Counted from the first letter of the stretch, positions 1-9,195 are shown. The stretch: 64,000 nucleotides of DNA from Nocardioides bizhenqiangii (GCF_034661235.1 NZ_CP141059.1:1728501-1792500), one strand, 5' to 3'. Numbers and translations are program-made. The notes: generated by a model from the letters alone, not told the origin.

Positions 1-2
1 CC

Positions 3-809
3 TTGGCAGTACTAGCAACAGGTGCAGCAGTCTCGGCAGGCGTGGCGGGCTCGGTCCCGGCCTCGAACCTGCTGGCTGCCGACTCCTCGTCGGCGGTCGA
101 CAGCAGCGGCGACCGCGACAGCATTCGTGAGCGCGACCTGCGCGACCTCCCCGTCGTCTCCCGCGACAGCGGCAATGCCCGTGGCAAGGTCGCGGTGGTC
201 AGCCCGGTCGACAAGATGCTCACCGCCGAGGCGGTCGAGAAGGCCGTCAAGCAGGCAGACTCCGAGCTCTGGACCACGACCACCCTCAACCTGTGGACCC
301 GCCCGGACGCCAAGGCCGAAAAGCTCGGCGAGCTCGCGAGCGACAAGAAGGTCCTCGTCACCGGCCGCTCGATGAACGGCCGCGAGGAGATCGTCCTCAA
401 CGGCCAAGCTCGATGGGTGACCGCCGGCTACCTCAGTGCCGACAAGCCGTTCGCCCTCGGTGGCGACTGCACCAACGGCAGCTCCGTGCCGTCGGCCGTC
501 AGCCCCAACATCACGCTCGTGCACGAGGCCGTGTGCGCCAACTTCCCCGAGCTCACCTCCTACGGCACCTTCCGCAGCGACGGCGAGCACGCGCAGGGCA
601 TCGCCATCGACATCATGGTGTCCGGCGACCGGGGCTGGCAGGTCGCGGAGTTCGTCCGCGCCCACTACGCCGAGCTCGGCGTCAGCTACGTCATCTACTC
701 CCAGAGCATCTGGTCCGTGGAGCGCTCCGGCGAGGGCTGGCGAGGCATGGAGGACCGCGGGTCCACCACCGCCAACCACTACGACCACGTGCACGTCACG
801 ACCTACTGA
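3..809 (+). CDS. Secreted SH3-like / M15-like peptidase-fold protein (5' end cut by window)
   Basis: The frame is open to the left window edge, so the N-terminus is probably missing and the TTG at 3 need not be the true start. An Ala/Ser-rich, signal-peptide-like stretch comes first. A bacterial SH3-like segment follows at about residues 90-145 (LNLWTRPDAKAEKLGEL is typical of SH3_3 repeats). The C-terminal domain has H-x6-D (GEHAQGIAID) and HYDHVHV, the zinc-ligand pattern of M15/VanY-like peptidases; similar domains occur in secreted actinobacterial proteins. The likely role is extracytoplasmic cell-wall binding or hydrolysis, but activity is inferred from the ligand pattern only. Confidence 0.75.
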   Translation: MAVLATGAAVSAGVAGSVPASNLLAADSSSAVDSSGDRDSIRERDLRDLPVVSRDSGNARGKVAVVSPVDKMLTAEAVEKAVKQADSELWTTTTLNLWTRPDAKAEKLGELASDKKVLVTGRSMNGREEIVLNGQARWVTAGYLSADKPFALGGDCTNGSSVPSAVSPNITLVHEAVCANFPELTSYGTFRSDGEHAQGIAIDIMVSGDRGWQVAEFVRAHYAELGVSYVIYSQSIWSVERSGEGWRGMEDRGSTTANHYDHVHVTTY

Positions 810-894
810 AACCAGCAAAAGTTGCACCGGATGTAAGCCTGGACGTCTGCCGTGCAGCGGTGCTGTGGTGACGCCGCCGCACCCGGCTCGACGC

Positions 895-1506
895 TCAGAC
901 CAGCGCCGACGACGGCGCGACGCGGGAGTGGATCGTCCCGCGCCCGATAACCTTCGACTCGATCGCAGTAACGACCAGCGCGATCACGAAGAACCGTGTC
1001 GGCAGCGGGGCAAAGCAGAACAGCGCACCGACGATGAGAGCGACGCCAGCCCAGCGCGGGGCCTCTCCGCTGCGCAGGAGGCCGATCCCGGTCAGCAGCC
1101 AGCCGATCGCCATGATGATGTACGACGCGATGAACCCGGCCTGCACGAGCGGGATCCCGGACCCCGCGATCTCGGCGCCGGCGCCGTCCATTTGCGCAAG
1201 ACCGGGCAGGACGAAGACCATGCTCCAGGCGCCGCCGACCCCGAGGAGGGTGCCGACCATCGCGAGCCAGACGCCGGCCTGACCGACGCCCTCGCGGAGG
1301 CCGGCGAACTCCTGGGAGAGGCGGAACAGCGCCAGGACCAGCAGCATGACGCCGACCGTGGCGCACACGGACGCCGCAATCGCGTAGGGAGACTTGGCGA
1401 TGGCGAGGTCGGAGTCGAAGCCCTCGACGACGAACGTGACCACGAGCAGGAGCAGGCTCAGCAGGGTGAGTGGCCCGGTTGCGAGGGCGGCAGGACGGAG
1501 GTTCAT
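895..1506 (-). CDS. Multi-pass membrane protein, unknown function
   Basis: A 203-residue protein with about six hydrophobic segments and few charged loops. The ATG at 1506 was chosen because AAAGGA lies 8 bases upstream; the longer frame to 1683 would run antisense into the neighbouring kinase gene. It is transcribed divergently from the histidine kinase gene, sharing a 139-bp intergenic region, so the two-component pair next door is a candidate regulator (inference). I do not recognise the family with confidence; an integral membrane protein is all the sequence shows. Confidence 0.72.
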   Translation of the reverse strand: MNLRPAALATGPLTLLSLLLLVVTFVVEGFDSDLAIAKSPYAIAASVCATVGVMLLVLALFRLSQEFAGLREGVGQAGVWLAMVGTLLGVGGAWSMVFVLPGLAQMDGAGAEIAGSGIPLVQAGFIASYIIMAIGWLLTGIGLLRSGEAPRWAGVALIVGALFCFAPLPTRFFVIALVVTAIESKVIGRGTIHSRVAPSSALV

Positions 1507-1645
1507 GGCGGATTCCTTTGCGACCGAATGGTTGGGACGGCTCACGCTAGGAAGCAGTCGTCTCGTCGATCGACCTCCTGGAAGACCGTCCTTCTCCTCC
1601 GCGAGGAGGACGTCGGACGAAGCCGGTCGTGGATAGCCTCGGGCC

Positions 1646-2722
1646 ATGTCGATCAAGCAGGTGGACGTCCTCGTCACGGGCACGCTCGTCGCGCTCGGCT
1701 TCGTCCAGCTCGTGTCGGCTCCGCCCGATCATCCCCAGGCAGCCGCGCTGCTCACGCTGGGCATGACGATGCCTCTGCTGGTACGCCGCACCTGGCCGCT
1801 GCCGGTCGTCGTCGTCAGCGGCGCCGCCGCGACGACGTACGCGTTCGCGATCGAGCCGAACCCGCCCTTCGCCGGTTTCCTGGCGCTGGTCGTGATGGCC
1901 TACTCCGTCGGCCGGTTCTCCGGGGCGGTGGCGACCGTCGCGGGGCTGGTGTGCATCGCGGCGGCAGTGGTGGGGACGAGCGTCACCCAGCCGACGGCGC
2001 CGTTCGAGTGGATCTACCCTATCGTGTACTTCTTCGGTGCTTTCGCGGTGGGCCGGTTCGTGCGTGCCCGGTCCGGTCGTCTTGCCGTGGAGACGGACAC
2101 CAGGGTTCGGGACGCCGTGGTCGATGAGCGGGGGCGCATCGCGCGGGAGCTCCACGACGTCGTGGCGCACGGGCTCGGGGTGATGGTCCTCCATGCCGAG
2201 GCCGCGGACGAGCTGCTCGGCTCCGACCCGGAAGCCGCGCGACGGTCACTGCGACAGGTTCAGCGGTCGGGCCGTGAGGCCATCGGCGAGTTGACGCTTC
2301 TCTTGGGACTTCTGCGCGAGACCGATCCCCGGGAGGGACACGAGCCCCAACCCATGCTCGCGCAGCTGCCCGACCTCGTGCGCGAGTTCGAGAGCAGCGG
2401 TCGTGAGGTCGCACTCACTGTCGACGGTGACATGGGTGGCGTGCCGACCGGGATCCAGCTGACGGTGTACCGCGTGGTCCAGGAGGCGCTCACGAACGCG
2501 GCCAAGCACTCCCTCGCCCGGCGCGTCGAGGTCGCCGTGGCTGCGGGCGACCGGCAGGTGCTGGCGACGGTCGCCGACGACGGGCCAGTCCGAAGTGGCG
2601 CCGCGGGCGCGGGACACGGGCTGGTCGGCATGCGGGAACGAGCGGCCCTGTACGGCGGCAGCGTGGACGCCTCCCGGGCAGGATCAGGCTTCAGGGTGCG
2701 ACTGGCGGTGCCGTTGCCGTGA
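1646..2722 (+). CDS. Sensor histidine kinase, NarL/DesK-type (HisKA_3)
   Basis: A 358-residue membrane-bound sensor kinase. Residues 1-140 hold four to five hydrophobic segments with almost no extracellular loop. The dimerisation/phosphoacceptor box ERGRIARELHDVVAH follows, with the phosphorylated His near residue 170. The C-terminal HATPase domain has the N-box (EALTNAAKH) and a G-box (GHGLVGMRERA). This is the usual architecture of actinobacterial kinases that pair with LuxR-type response regulators. Its last bases overlap the downstream regulator start (GTGA), so the two are translationally coupled. The signal is unknown; small sensor loops suggest membrane or intramembrane sensing. Confidence 0.93.
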   Translation: MSIKQVDVLVTGTLVALGFVQLVSAPPDHPQAAALLTLGMTMPLLVRRTWPLPVVVVSGAAATTYAFAIEPNPPFAGFLALVVMAYSVGRFSGAVATVAGLVCIAAAVVGTSVTQPTAPFEWIYPIVYFFGAFAVGRFVRARSGRLAVETDTRVRDAVVDERGRIARELHDVVAHGLGVMVLHAEAADELLGSDPEAARRSLRQVQRSGREAIGELTLLLGLLRETDPREGHEPQPMLAQLPDLVREFESSGREVALTVDGDMGGVPTGIQLTVYRVVQEALTNAAKHSLARRVEVAVAAGDRQVLATVADDGPVRSGAAGAGHGLVGMRERAALYGGSVDASRAGSGFRVRLAVPLP

Positions 2723-3390
2723 TCACGGTCCTCGTTGCCGACGACCAGGCCCTGGTCCGCGACGGCCTCCGCCTCATCCTCGACTCCCAGGCGGACATCG
2801 AGGTGGTTGAGGAGGCCGCGGATGGTGATGAGGCCGTGCGCGCCGCCACCCGACTCACCCCCGACGTCGTGCTCATGGACATCCGGATGCCCGGGGTGGA
2901 CGGGCTCGAAGCTACCAGCCGGATCACCTCCCGCACCGGCTGCCGAGTTCTCGTGCTCACCACGTTCGACCTCGACGAGTACGTCGTCGAAGCGCTCAGG
3001 GCCGGAGCCAGCGGTTTCCTGCTGAAGTCCTCGCCGCGTCAGCACCTGCTGCACGCGGTCCGCACCGTGTGCGAGGGGGGCGCGCTGCTCGACCCGCGGC
3101 TGACCGTGCGACTTGTCGAGGAGCACGTGCTCGGCCGGACCGTGGCGGACCCGACCGCCCAGCAGCAACTCGGCAGGCTGACCGCAAGAGAGCGTGAGGT
3201 GCTGGCGCTCCTGGCGCGCGGTTTCTCCAACACAGAGATCGCGGCGAGACTCCACCTCGGCGAGACGACGGTCAAGAGCCACGTGGCACACACGCTGGCC
3301 AAGATTGAGGCCCGTGACCGTATCCAGGCCGTCGTATTCGCCTACGAGGCCGGCTTCGTCCGGGCGGGAGAGCCTCCTGGCATCAGCTGA
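2719..3390 (+). CDS. Response regulator, NarL/FixJ family
   Basis: A 223-residue two-domain regulator. The receiver domain has the acidic pocket (VADDQ), phosphoacceptor Asp54 (VLMDIRMPG), conserved Thr (LTTFD) and Lys (FLLKSSP). The C-terminal LuxR HTH lies at about residues 155-215 (LTAREREVLALLARG ... TVKSHVAHTLAKI). The GTG start overlaps the kinase stop by four bases, fixing the operon and the partner. The adjacent divergent membrane protein gene is a plausible target, but no clear operator was seen. Confidence 0.94.
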   Translation: MITVLVADDQALVRDGLRLILDSQADIEVVEEAADGDEAVRAATRLTPDVVLMDIRMPGVDGLEATSRITSRTGCRVLVLTTFDLDEYVVEALRAGASGFLLKSSPRQHLLHAVRTVCEGGALLDPRLTVRLVEEHVLGRTVADPTAQQQLGRLTAREREVLALLARGFSNTEIAARLHLGETTVKSHVAHTLAKIEARDRIQAVVFAYEAGFVRAGEPPGIS

Positions 3391-3611
3391 GCCGGAGGAG
3401 CTTGTCGCCCCTCGGGGATGTCCGTGACGCGCCGGCGAGCGTGAATGTTGCTCGGCTTCCCCGCTTCACGGCCGGCGCTCACCTTCAGAGGATGCCACGC
3501 GTGACTGGCGGCGCGTGGACACCTGCTTGGCATGCCATTCGGTCACTTCGATCATCCGACTCCGCCAGCAGCTGGATTGCGCGAGCGCGTCGTCGCTTCG
3601 CTCGCGCCGCG
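3391..3611. other. Intergenic stretch without a recognisable gene
   Basis: About 220 bases between convergent gene ends. Several frames stay open here on both strands, but none has a credible start, ribosome-binding site or recognisable protein. No strong hairpin followed by a T-tract was seen. Confidence 0.5.
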
Positions 3612-3992
3612 TCAGCTCGGGCGCATCCGCCAGGTCGGCGCGGCCCACGCGACGCGGAGCTGGACGATCCCGTTGCCGGTGAGCCGGAGGAGCACCACGC
3701 CTCCGCGCCGGTCGGCGGACAGGAACCCGACCTTGACCCGGCCCCGGTTGGTGAACACCTCGGTCGCGACGACGTCCCAGTCGATCGGGGCGTAGACCAG
3801 GCGATCGATCCGACCACGGTCGGCGGGGAAGTCGTCGATCAGGTGTGCGGCCTCCCGGGTGAGGTCGCGGGAGTAGGGCCACCACAGTCCGGCCGCCTCG
3901 GCCCGGTCGAAGGTCGGGGCGAGCTCGAGGCGGAGCGCGCCGAGCGGCTGCGGATAGCGCTGCTGCTGGTTGTGGGCTCTCGGAGCACCCAT
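3612..3992 (-). CDS. DUF5994 family protein
   Basis: A 126-residue soluble protein. Features typical of the actinobacterial DUF5994 family are LRLELAPTF, the GLWWPYSRDL signature, a central GRIDRLVYAP segment and a C-terminal GFLSADRRGGVVLLRL strand pair. The start ATG at 3992 has AGGAG 8 bases upstream; frames extending further 5' have no such site and read through low-complexity Arg/Pro sequence. Family members are uncharacterised and often sit near regulatory or stress genes, so no function is assigned. Confidence 0.82.
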   Translation of the reverse strand: MGAPRAHNQQQRYPQPLGALRLELAPTFDRAEAAGLWWPYSRDLTREAAHLIDDFPADRGRIDRLVYAPIDWDVVATEVFTNRGRVKVGFLSADRRGGVVLLRLTGNGIVQLRVAWAAPTWRMRPS

Positions 3993-4123
3993 GGCGAGCC
4001 TCTCCTGGGGGCCGGCGGTGCGGCACCGGATGCACCGCCGTTCCCTCGACCTGCACTTCATCGTACGCGGCGGCACAGGAACCTCGGGCGTTCTCGCCCA
4101 GAACGGCGCGCTCCCGACAGCGA

Positions 4124-5392
4124 TCAGGTCAGCCGCTCGTGCCAACTGACCGCAGACGCGTCGGTCAGTGACGCCACCTGGTCGACGACCACCCGCAACC
4201 GGGCTGCGTCGTCGGCGGCCGCGTGCCAGTCGGCGAGGAACGCCTCGTCGAGCTCTTCCGGAGCCCGGTCCTGCAGGACGATGACCAGCTCGGCGAGGAG
4301 CTCCCGCTGGCGTTCCTGGAGTGCTACCCGGTCGTCGTCCTGCATCACGTAGTAGGCGGCGATGCCCTTCAGCGCGGTGATCTCGGTCCAGGTCTGCGCG
4401 GGGATGACCAGGTCGCCGCGGTAGCGGACGAACGGTCCGTCGCTCGCCGCGAAGGTCGCCTGCTGCACGGCGCCGCAGAAGCGCCCGATGAGGTCGCTGG
4501 TGAGGTTCTTCAGCGCAGCGAGACTGCGCCGCGATCCGTCGTACGACGTCGTCGGCCAGCTGCCGATCTGCCGCAGCCCGGTGAGCACCTCGTCGAGGGC
4601 GTCGTCGGTGGTGTTTGGCGCGTACCACGACCGGACCGTCTCCCAGACGGCTTCGCGGTCGAGGCGGGTGAGGTCGATCTTGCCTGCGACCGTGCCGTCC
4701 TCGACGTCGTGCACGGAGTAGGCGACGTCGTCGGCCAGGTCCATGACCTGCGCCTCCACGCAGCGCCGCCGGCCGGCCGGCGCGCCGATCCGGACCCAGT
4801 CGAACGCAGGTCGGTCGTCGTCGTACACCCCGAACTTGGCGCCCTCCCGGGTCACGCCGTCGCTGTGCACGCCGCCGGGCTGCGGCGCCTCCGCCTTGGG
4901 CCACGGGTACTTCGTGCAGGCGTCCAGCGTCGCCCGGGTCAGGTTGAGGCCGACAGAGTCCCCGTCCGTGTCGGCGGTCTTCGCCTCGAGCCGGGTGAGC
5001 AGCCGCAGGGTCTGGGCATTGCCCTCGAACCCGCCGCAGTCGGCGGCGAGCCGGTTGAGGGCGCGTTCGCCGTTGTGCCCGAACGGCGGGTGGCCGAGGT
5101 CGTGGGCGAGGGCCGCCGTCTCGGCGATGTCGGGATGAGTGCCGAGCGCGCGAGAGAGGTCGCGCGCGATCTGCGCGACCTCGAGGCTGTGCGTCAGCCG
5201 GTTGCGGACGAAGTCGTCGCTCTGGGGTCCGACGACCTGCGTCTTGGCCGCGAGTCGACGGAAGGACGCGGCGTGGACGACGCGCGCGCGGTCGCGCTCG
5301 AACGGCTTGCGTTCTGGGGCATCGACCCGCTTCGGGGGCTCCGGCACGATCCGCTCGCTGTCGGCGGCGCCGTACCGCTCCTCGACCTCCAC
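4124..5392 (-). CDS. dgt: Deoxyguanosinetriphosphate triphosphohydrolase
   Basis: HD-domain dNTPase that releases triphosphate from dGTP and related nucleotides, controlling dNTP pools. The HD metal site is complete: RNRLTHSLEV supplies the first His, LAHDLGHPPFGHNGE the His-Asp pair, and DLADDVAYSVHD the distal Asp. Length (about 422 residues) fits the short actinobacterial type. The frame is open to GTG codons at 5428 and 5443, but no start has a good ribosome-binding site. The GTG at 5392 places the start about 14 residues before the conserved VPEPPKR and avoids overlap with the divergent gene at 5434. The position beside dnaG is a common actinobacterial arrangement. Confidence 0.93.
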   Translation of the reverse strand: MEVEERYGAADSERIVPEPPKRVDAPERKPFERDRARVVHAASFRRLAAKTQVVGPQSDDFVRNRLTHSLEVAQIARDLSRALGTHPDIAETAALAHDLGHPPFGHNGERALNRLAADCGGFEGNAQTLRLLTRLEAKTADTDGDSVGLNLTRATLDACTKYPWPKAEAPQPGGVHSDGVTREGAKFGVYDDDRPAFDWVRIGAPAGRRRCVEAQVMDLADDVAYSVHDVEDGTVAGKIDLTRLDREAVWETVRSWYAPNTTDDALDEVLTGLRQIGSWPTTSYDGSRRSLAALKNLTSDLIGRFCGAVQQATFAASDGPFVRYRGDLVIPAQTWTEITALKGIAAYYVMQDDDRVALQERQRELLAELVIVLQDRAPEELDEAFLADWHAAADDAARLRVVVDQVASLTDASAVSWHERLT

Positions 5393-5433
5393 CGGCTGGA
5401 GACTACCGCTCGCCCGCCGTAGACTCACCAGCC

Positions 5434-6348
5434 GTGAGCGCACCGCTGGTCTGGCTGCCGTTCGACCCCTCCGTCCTCGACGACCCGCCGGCAGGACTGC
5501 GCTATCAGGTGGTCGACCCGACCGCCGAGGTGCCGGACACCGTGGGAGAGGTTGCCTTCTACGTGCCGCCCTACCAGGTCGGACCGCGGGTGGCCGAGGT
5601 GCTGGACCGGATGAGCAGCCTGCGCGTCGTGCAGACGATGACCGCCGGTGTCGACAACATCCGCGACCGGATCCCGCAGGGGGTGACGCTCTGCAGCGGA
5701 CGCGGAATCCACGACACCTCCACCGCCGAGCTCGCGGTGACGCTCGTCCTGGCGTCGCTGCGCGGCCTCCCAGGCCTCGTGCGCGCCCAGGACCGGCACG
5801 AGTGGACGCCGGGATGGCGCCCGGCGCTGGCGGACAAGCGGGTGCTGATCGTCGGGTACGGCGCCGTCGGCGCCGCGGTCGAGGCCCGGCTGGCGCCGTT
5901 CGAGGTCGAGGTGGTGAAGGTGGCGCGATCGGAGCGGGACGGCGTCCGGACGATCGACGACCTTCCCTCGCTGCTGCCGGACGCCGACGTCGTGATCCTG
6001 GTCGTCCCGCTCACCGCGGACACCCGAGGGCTGGTCGACGCCGCCTTCCTGGCCCGGATGAAGGACGGGGCGCTGCTGGTGAACCTCGCCCGCGGCCCGG
6101 TCGTCGTCACCGACGACCTGGTCGCCGCGCTGAGCACCGGGAGGATCCACGCCGCGGTCGACGTGGTGGACCCCGAGCCGCTGCCCGAGGACCACCCACT
6201 GTGGGACGTGCCGAACCTGCTGGTCTCGCCCCACGTCGGCGGCGCGAGCAGCGCGATGTGGCCGCGCGCGCACCGGCTCGTTCGCGACCAGCTGCACCGG
6301 TTCGCAGGCGGCGGGCCGCTGGCCAATGTGGTGACGGGGGAGTACTGA
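5434..6348 (+). CDS. D-isomer-specific 2-hydroxyacid dehydrogenase family protein
   Basis: A 304-residue NAD(P)-dependent dehydrogenase. The nucleotide-binding motif is GYGAVGAAVEARL. The catalytic triad of the family is visible as Arg in NLARGPVVV, Glu in DVVDPEPLPEDHPL and His in SPHVGGASS. The N-terminal half holds the substrate domain with TMTAGVDNI. The substrate cannot be told from the sequence; relatives act on hydroxypyruvate, phosphoglycerate or glyoxylate. The GTG start lies right at the 5' end of dgt, so the two genes diverge from a very short region. Confidence 0.9.
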   Translation: MSAPLVWLPFDPSVLDDPPAGLRYQVVDPTAEVPDTVGEVAFYVPPYQVGPRVAEVLDRMSSLRVVQTMTAGVDNIRDRIPQGVTLCSGRGIHDTSTAELAVTLVLASLRGLPGLVRAQDRHEWTPGWRPALADKRVLIVGYGAVGAAVEARLAPFEVEVVKVARSERDGVRTIDDLPSLLPDADVVILVVPLTADTRGLVDAAFLARMKDGALLVNLARGPVVVTDDLVAALSTGRIHAAVDVVDPEPLPEDHPLWDVPNLLVSPHVGGASSAMWPRAHRLVRDQLHRFAGGGPLANVVTGEY

Positions 6349-6382
6349 CTTCCCGTCGGGACCAACGCCTAGGATCACCGAC

Positions 6383-8257
6383 ATGGCCGGCCGGATTCGC
6401 GACGACGACATCCAGACCGTGCGCGAGAAGGCCAAGATCGAAGAGGTCGTGTCGGCCTACGTCACCCTGCGCAACGCCGGTGGCGGCTCGCTGAAGGGCC
6501 TGTGTCCGTTCCACGACGAGAAGTCCCCGTCGTTCCACGTGCGTCCAGGCCGCGGATTCCATTGCTTCGGCTGCCAGGAAGGCGGTGACGTCATCGCCTT
6601 CCTGATGAAGATCGACGGGCTGTCCTTCGTGGAGTCGGTCGAGCGGCTGGCCGACAAGTACAGCGTCGACCTGCGTCGGGAGGAGGGTGGTCCGGACGAC
6701 CGGCCCAAGGGTCCGCAGCGGCGCCGGCTGATCGAGGCGCACGCGGTGGCCCAGGAGTTCTACGCCGACCACCTCGCGAGCCCGGATGCGGTGCAAGGGC
6801 GCCAGTTCCTCGCCGAGCGTGGCTTCGACCAGGCCTCGGCGGCGCACTTCGGCGTCGGGTTCGCCCCGCGCGACGGTGAGTCGCTGTGGCACCACCTGCG
6901 CGACCAGAAGTTCTCCCTCGACGAAGTGGTCGCCGCCGGTCTGGTCGCCGTGGGTCGTGGACCGTACGACCGGTTCCGGGGGCGGCTGCTGTGGCCGATC
7001 CGCGAGACCTCGGGCGACACGATCGGCTTCGGCGCCCGCCGGATCTTCGACGACGACAAGATCGAGGCGAAGTACCTCAACACCCCGGAGACGCCGATCT
7101 ACAAGAAGAGCCAGGTGCTCTACGGGGTCGACCTCGCCCGGCGCGACATGGCGCGGTCGTCGCAGGCCGTCATCGTCGAGGGCTACACCGACGTGATGGC
7201 CTGCCACCTGGCCGGCGTCACCACCGCGGTGGCGACCTGCGGCACGGCGTTCGGCGACGAGCACGCCAAGGTGCTGCGCCGGCTGCTCGCCGACCACGAG
7301 GAGTTCCGCGGCGAGGTGATCTTCACGTTCGACGGCGACGAAGCGGGACAGAAGGCCGCGCTCAAGGTGTTCCAGGGCGACCAGAAGTACGTCGCCCAGA
7401 CCTACGTCGCGATCGCCCCGGACGGCATGGACCCGTGCGACCTGCGGATCAAGGAGGGGGACGCCGCGGTCCGCGAGCTGATCGCGACCCGGCAGCCGCT
7501 CTACCGCTTCGTCCTCGCCAACGTGGTGACGAGGTTCGACCTCGACCGGGCAGACGGTCGCATCGACGCCATGCGTGAGGCGGCGCGGCTCGTGTCCTCG
7601 ATCCGCGACCAGTCGAAGGTGACCGCCTTCGCCCAGGAGATCTCCCGGATGATCGGCGGCGATCTCGACACCAACCAGATCCTGTCCGAGGTCCGCCGGG
7701 CCGCGGCCCGCGGTGGCCGCGCCGACACCCGCGCGGCGCCGGGGGATCAGGCTGAGGCGCGACCCCGACGCGAGCTCCCCGACCTGCGTGACCCCCGGTT
7801 CGCCATCGAGCGCGAAACGCTCAAGCTGGTCCTGCAGCACCCGATCGCGATCGGCCGCACGACGGCCGACATCGGCGCCAACGACTTCACCCACCCCACG
7901 TACCGGGCGGTCTGGGCACTGGTCGAGGCGGCCGGTGGCCCCGCCGCGGGCGACGGCGACCCGAGCTGGGCGAGCAGGGTCCGCGAGGCCGCCACCGAGC
8001 CGGAGGTCTCCTCCGCGGTGAGCGCGCTGGCGGTGGAGCCGATCCCGGCGACGCACGAGCCGGACGCGGCGTACGTCGCCCACTACGTGTTCCGCCTCCT
8101 GGAGCTCACGACCCTGCGGCGGATCGCCGAGATCAAGTCGCGCCTCCAGCGCACCAACCCGGAGGAGCACACCGCCGACTACAACCGGATGTTCGGCGAG
8201 CTCGCGGCCCTCGAGCAGCACCGCCGCACGCTTCGCGACCGGATCGTCGGCGCGTGA
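6383..8257 (+). CDS. dnaG: DNA primase
   Basis: Synthesises RNA primers for lagging-strand replication. The 624-residue protein has the normal domain order: CHC2 zinc-binding domain at residues 35-70 (CPFHDEKSPSF ... FHCFGCQ), RNA-polymerase basic core, and Toprim (VIVEGYTDVMA, then FTFDGDEAGQKAA with the metal-binding Asp pair). A C-terminal helicase-interaction region begins at about 450. The ATG follows closely on the dehydrogenase gene. It overlaps the downstream hypothetical gene by four bases, so both are likely co-expressed. Confidence 0.98.
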   Translation: MAGRIRDDDIQTVREKAKIEEVVSAYVTLRNAGGGSLKGLCPFHDEKSPSFHVRPGRGFHCFGCQEGGDVIAFLMKIDGLSFVESVERLADKYSVDLRREEGGPDDRPKGPQRRRLIEAHAVAQEFYADHLASPDAVQGRQFLAERGFDQASAAHFGVGFAPRDGESLWHHLRDQKFSLDEVVAAGLVAVGRGPYDRFRGRLLWPIRETSGDTIGFGARRIFDDDKIEAKYLNTPETPIYKKSQVLYGVDLARRDMARSSQAVIVEGYTDVMACHLAGVTTAVATCGTAFGDEHAKVLRRLLADHEEFRGEVIFTFDGDEAGQKAALKVFQGDQKYVAQTYVAIAPDGMDPCDLRIKEGDAAVRELIATRQPLYRFVLANVVTRFDLDRADGRIDAMREAARLVSSIRDQSKVTAFAQEISRMIGGDLDTNQILSEVRRAAARGGRADTRAAPGDQAEARPRRELPDLRDPRFAIERETLKLVLQHPIAIGRTTADIGANDFTHPTYRAVWALVEAAGGPAAGDGDPSWASRVREAATEPEVSSAVSALAVEPIPATHEPDAAYVAHYVFRLLELTTLRRIAEIKSRLQRTNPEEHTADYNRMFGELAALEQHRRTLRDRIVGA

Positions 8258-8739
8258 GGCGCCGGCCCCGACTGGCGTCCATGGCCACCGGCGAACGCCT
8301 GCTCGCCTGGGCCGACACGACGAGCGGTGCCCTCGTCGGCGGCACCCGCGACGCCCTCCACCTGCCCGACCGCGAGCCTCCCCGGCTGCCGTGGGAGGAG
8401 ATCGCGACGGCCGACTGGGACGCCGACGAGCGCGAGCTGCACGTGATCGAGGTCGGCAGCTACGGCGAGCCACAGCCGGAGCACCGGCTCGCCCTCGCTG
8501 ATCCGGACCGGCTCCTGGCGCTGGTCCGCGAGCGGGTCACCGCGAGCATCGTCGTACAGCGCCATGTCCCCGTCCGGGGTCGGCTCGGGGTCCGGGTCCT
8601 CGGCCGGCGGGCACCCGGAGGTCAGGGCGCGATCGCCTGGTTCGTCGACTACGACGACGGTCTGGACCCCCTCGATCCGGACGTCGCGACTGTCGTCGAC
8701 GAGGCGCTCGCCTCGGCTCGCGGCGACGTCGGCGAGTAG
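8254..8739 (+). CDS. Conserved hypothetical protein coupled to dnaG
   Basis: A 161-residue soluble, acidic protein whose GTG overlaps the dnaG stop (GTGA). It shows an N-terminal beta-rich half (GERLLAWADT, GTRDALHLP, LPWEEIATADWD) of the kind seen in PH-like actinobacterial hypotheticals. The C-terminal half has an amphipathic strand (GQGAIAWFVDYDDGLD). There are no catalytic motifs and no signal peptide. Coupling to dnaG and the position before tRNA-Asn are the only functional hints. Confidence 0.8.
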   Translation: MRRRPRLASMATGERLLAWADTTSGALVGGTRDALHLPDREPPRLPWEEIATADWDADERELHVIEVGSYGEPQPEHRLALADPDRLLALVRERVTASIVVQRHVPVRGRLGVRVLGRRAPGGQGAIAWFVDYDDGLDPLDPDVATVVDEALASARGDVGE

Positions 8740-8811
8740 TCGATACCGATTTCATCGGCACCCGCCGACCTTGCTAATCTGTCCGGGCTGTCCAGCGTGC
8801 TGGGCAGCCGG

Positions 8812-8887
8812 TCCCCTGTAGCTCAACTGGCAGAGCATTCGGCTGTTAACCGGAGGGTTGTTGGTTCGAGTCCAACCGGGGGAGCCA
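8812..8887 (+). tRNA. tRNA-Asn(GTT)
   Basis: A complete cloverleaf with a 7-bp acceptor stem (TCCCCTG/CGGGGGA, one G-T pair), D-stem GCTC/GAGC, anticodon stem TTCGG/CCGGA with loop CTGTTAA (anticodon GTT), T-stem GTTGG/CCAAC, discriminator G and encoded CCA. Its 3' half is duplicated at 24779-24822 and forms the left boundary of the island. Confidence 0.97.
8844..8887 (+). repeat. attL-like direct repeat (tRNA-Asn 3' half)
   Basis: Runs from the anticodon loop to the CCA end of tRNA-Asn. It matches 24779-24822 over 44 bases with a single C/T difference at the seventh base; the final 37 bases are identical. Confidence 0.88.
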
Positions 8888-8889
8888 AG

Positions 8890-8931
8890 AAGGGCCTCTG
8901 ACCTGGGAAAAGTCCCAGGCGGAGGCCCTTT
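8890..8931 (+). terminator. Rho-independent terminator after tRNA-Asn
   Basis: An extended inverted repeat: AAGGGCCTC and ACCTGGGA pair with TCCCAGG and GGAGGCCCTT around an AAAG loop, directly behind the CCA end. It would have been brought in with the island, because a different hairpin follows the right-hand repeat. Confidence 0.75.
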
Positions 8932-8948
8932 GTGATTCGCTCAATCCG

Positions 8949-8979
8949 GCATTGGTCACACATTATGGTCACGGATTGA
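8949..8979. repeat. Subterminal repeat, left copy
   Basis: Contains GCATTGGTCAC, 7 bases, then GGTCACGGATTGA. The right end of the island (24665-24682) has the same two pieces fused as GCATTGGTCACGGATTGA. TCAATCCG at 8941-8948 and CGGATTGA at 8972-8979 also form an inverted pair. It may be an integrase arm site or the tail of a lost integrase gene. The rest of 8932-9195 shows no credible gene. Confidence 0.55.
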
Positions 8980-9195
8980 ACCTTGATCCGCACGTGGGCA
9001 TCTGGCAAGCGCCCGCTCGGCGAGAGTTCGACGTGTGACGCGGGCCCAGTCTCGTGGCGACTGCCGCCACCGGTGTCCCTGTTCTTCTACCGCAACGCCG
9101 TCGGCAAGCTCGCCGCGAAGGCATTCGTCAAGCGGTTCGAGGTGCGCGCACGGTCGACCGCGACCAGCCGATCGGCGTCAAAGGGCTTGGCCCGG

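Noticed and set aside
4223..5422. 399-residue plus-strand ORF
   Set aside because: Mirror of the dgt gene; low-complexity Arg/Val/Gly composition without family motifs.
6107..8473. 788-residue minus-strand ORF
   Set aside because: Antisense to dnaG, which has all primase motifs; long open antisense frames are expected at this GC content.
8823..9008. Minus-strand ORF with PVGLEPTTLRLT
   Set aside because: It is the antisense of tRNA-Asn, a well-known false ORF; no ribosome-binding site and no family.
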